Source of the DNA: Desulfarculales bacterium UBA696
GTDB lineage: Bacteria > Desulfobacterota > Syntrophobacteria > Syntrophobacterales > Syntrophobacteraceae
DNA length: 13,012 bases
Assembly (NCBI GenBank): GCA_002298995.1
Contig: DBMO01000024.1
Span: 1-13,012, forward strand
Direction: 5' to 3'
Part shown: in pieces, positions 12,266 through 13,012 of the stretch
Layout of the letters: each line of letters begins with the position of its first letter
How positions within the stretch are numbered: position 1 is the first letter of the stretch
Notes under the pieces: model-generated
Told to the model about the DNA's origin: nothing
The model's database searches: none
The model's input: only the letters and a program-made list of their open reading frames with translations
Position numbers and translations under genes: made by a program

Positions 12266-13012
12266 CTAAATCTGATAATCCTCGACAAAGACCCTAACGT
12301 TGCGTGGTCTGACATAAACACGCTCACCCTTTTTGAGCGCGAGTTTCTGAAAAACCTCGCGCGTCAGCTCGGCCTGGATGGTTTCATTCTTTCCGTTCAC
12401 TCCGAACGTCACCCGGACAATCGGGCCTATGGAGTGAACGTTTCTGACCTCGGCCCCTATGCTCGCCCCATCCGATGGCCGCCGCTCGACGCTTATGTCG
12501 TGGGACCTCACATAGCCCACGACCGCGGTATTGTCCGTTGTCGCGTGCTCGGGGACCGCGATGTCAATGGCGCCGAGCCGGGCCTTCCCCATGTGTACCC
12601 GCCCATGGAAAAGATTCACGCTCCCAAGAAAGCTCAAGATGAAAGGATTGGCGGGGTTTTCGTAGACTTCATCGGGTGTACCCGCCTGCTCCACTCTGCC
12701 CTCGTTCATCACCACGATGCGGTCGGCCACCTCTAACGCCTCCTCCTGGTCGTGGGTTACGAATACGCTTGTTACCTGGATCTCGTCATGGAGCTGTCGA
12801 AGCCATTGACGCAGCTCGGAGCGGACCTTGGCATCGAGCGCTCCGAAGGGCTCATCAAGGAGGAGCACCTTTGGCTCGACGGCAAGCGCCCGGGCCAGGG
12901 CAATCCTCTGGCGCTGTCCGCCCGAGAGCTGAGAGGGGTAGCGGTCCGCCACGCCTTCGAGCTGGACCAGCTTGAGAAGCTTCATTACCTTCCCTTTGAT
13001 ATCTTTTCCGGA
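12266..13012 (-). CDS. cysA: Sulfate/thiosulfate ABC transporter ATP-binding subunit CysA (5' end beyond window)
   Basis: The partial protein (248 visible residues) energises sulfate uptake at the cytoplasmic membrane. The frame is open to the right edge, so the ATG near 12985 is internal and the Walker A region lies outside the window. Visible are the signature LSGGQRQRIALARAL, Walker B VLLLDEPFGALD, and the H-loop FVTHDQEEAL. They are followed by ENPANPFILSFLGSVNLF and a C-terminal TOBE-like regulatory region ending VYVRPRNVRVF, which is characteristic of CysA. The stop is 25 nt before the cysH start. Other ABC importer subunits (molybdate, polyamine) share the core, but the C-terminal part and the cysH neighbour favour CysA. 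Confidence 0.92.
   Translation of the reverse strand, partial: SGKDIKGKVMKLLKLVQLEGVADRYPSQLSGGQRQRIALARALAVEPKVLLLDEPFGALDAKVRSELRQWLRQLHDEIQVTSVFVTHDQEEALEVADRIVVMNEGRVEQAGTPDEVYENPANPFILSFLGSVNLFHGRVHMGKARLGAIDIAVPEHATTDNTAVVGYVRSHDISVERRPSDGASIGAEVRNVHSIGPIVRVTFGVNGKNETIQAELTREVFQKLALKKGERVYVRPRNVRVFVEDYQI

Overview
The window is 13 kb of bacterial chromosome. The likely host is a Gram-negative, possibly a Desulfobacterota or Nitrospirota lineage. This is inferred only from the gene mix (CheX with a CheY, a [4Fe-4S] APS-type CysH beside CysA, a TIGR03118-type secreted propeller, a tRNA with encoded CCA) and from the many short GC-rich dispersed repeats. No single marker fixes the taxon.

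Left flank (1-3836): repeat-rich DNA (14-224), a PAP2 membrane phosphatase (337-1071, +), then a convergent secreted protein (1300-3147, -). That protein joins a TIGR03118-type propeller to seven tandem 35-residue Trp-rich repeats. A gene-poor leader with a possible sigma-54-like promoter follows.

Island (3925-7739): tRNA-Leu(UAA) at 3837-3924 is followed by about 3.8 kb that ends in an imperfect second copy of the tRNA 3' end (7714-7739). Inside, from left to right, are a decapitated and frameshifted S24 (LexA/CI-type) repressor, an AT-rich two-gene unit of an ABC-type AAA ATPase plus a TOPRIM protein (4567-6572, genes overlapping by ATGA), a gene-free stretch with three further tRNA T-arm fragments and GTGGTCCG repeats, and a HigB/HigA toxin-antitoxin pair with its own palindromic operator. 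No integrase is present. The ATPase-TOPRIM pair resembles the split OLD-type logic of PARIS and AbiL anti-phage systems and is the most interesting content.

Right flank (7740-13012): on the minus strand, cheY and cheX form a tight pair, followed by the wreck of a histidine kinase and an intact Rcp1-like response regulator with a rho-independent terminator. A possible pseudogene lies upstream of cheY. On the plus strand is a secreted PEBP (YbhB/YbcL-type) protein. Next come about 360 bp of nested dispersed repeats, one family of which also occurs at the left end of the window. The window ends in a minus-strand sulfur-assimilation operon, cysA (cut by the edge) then cysH.
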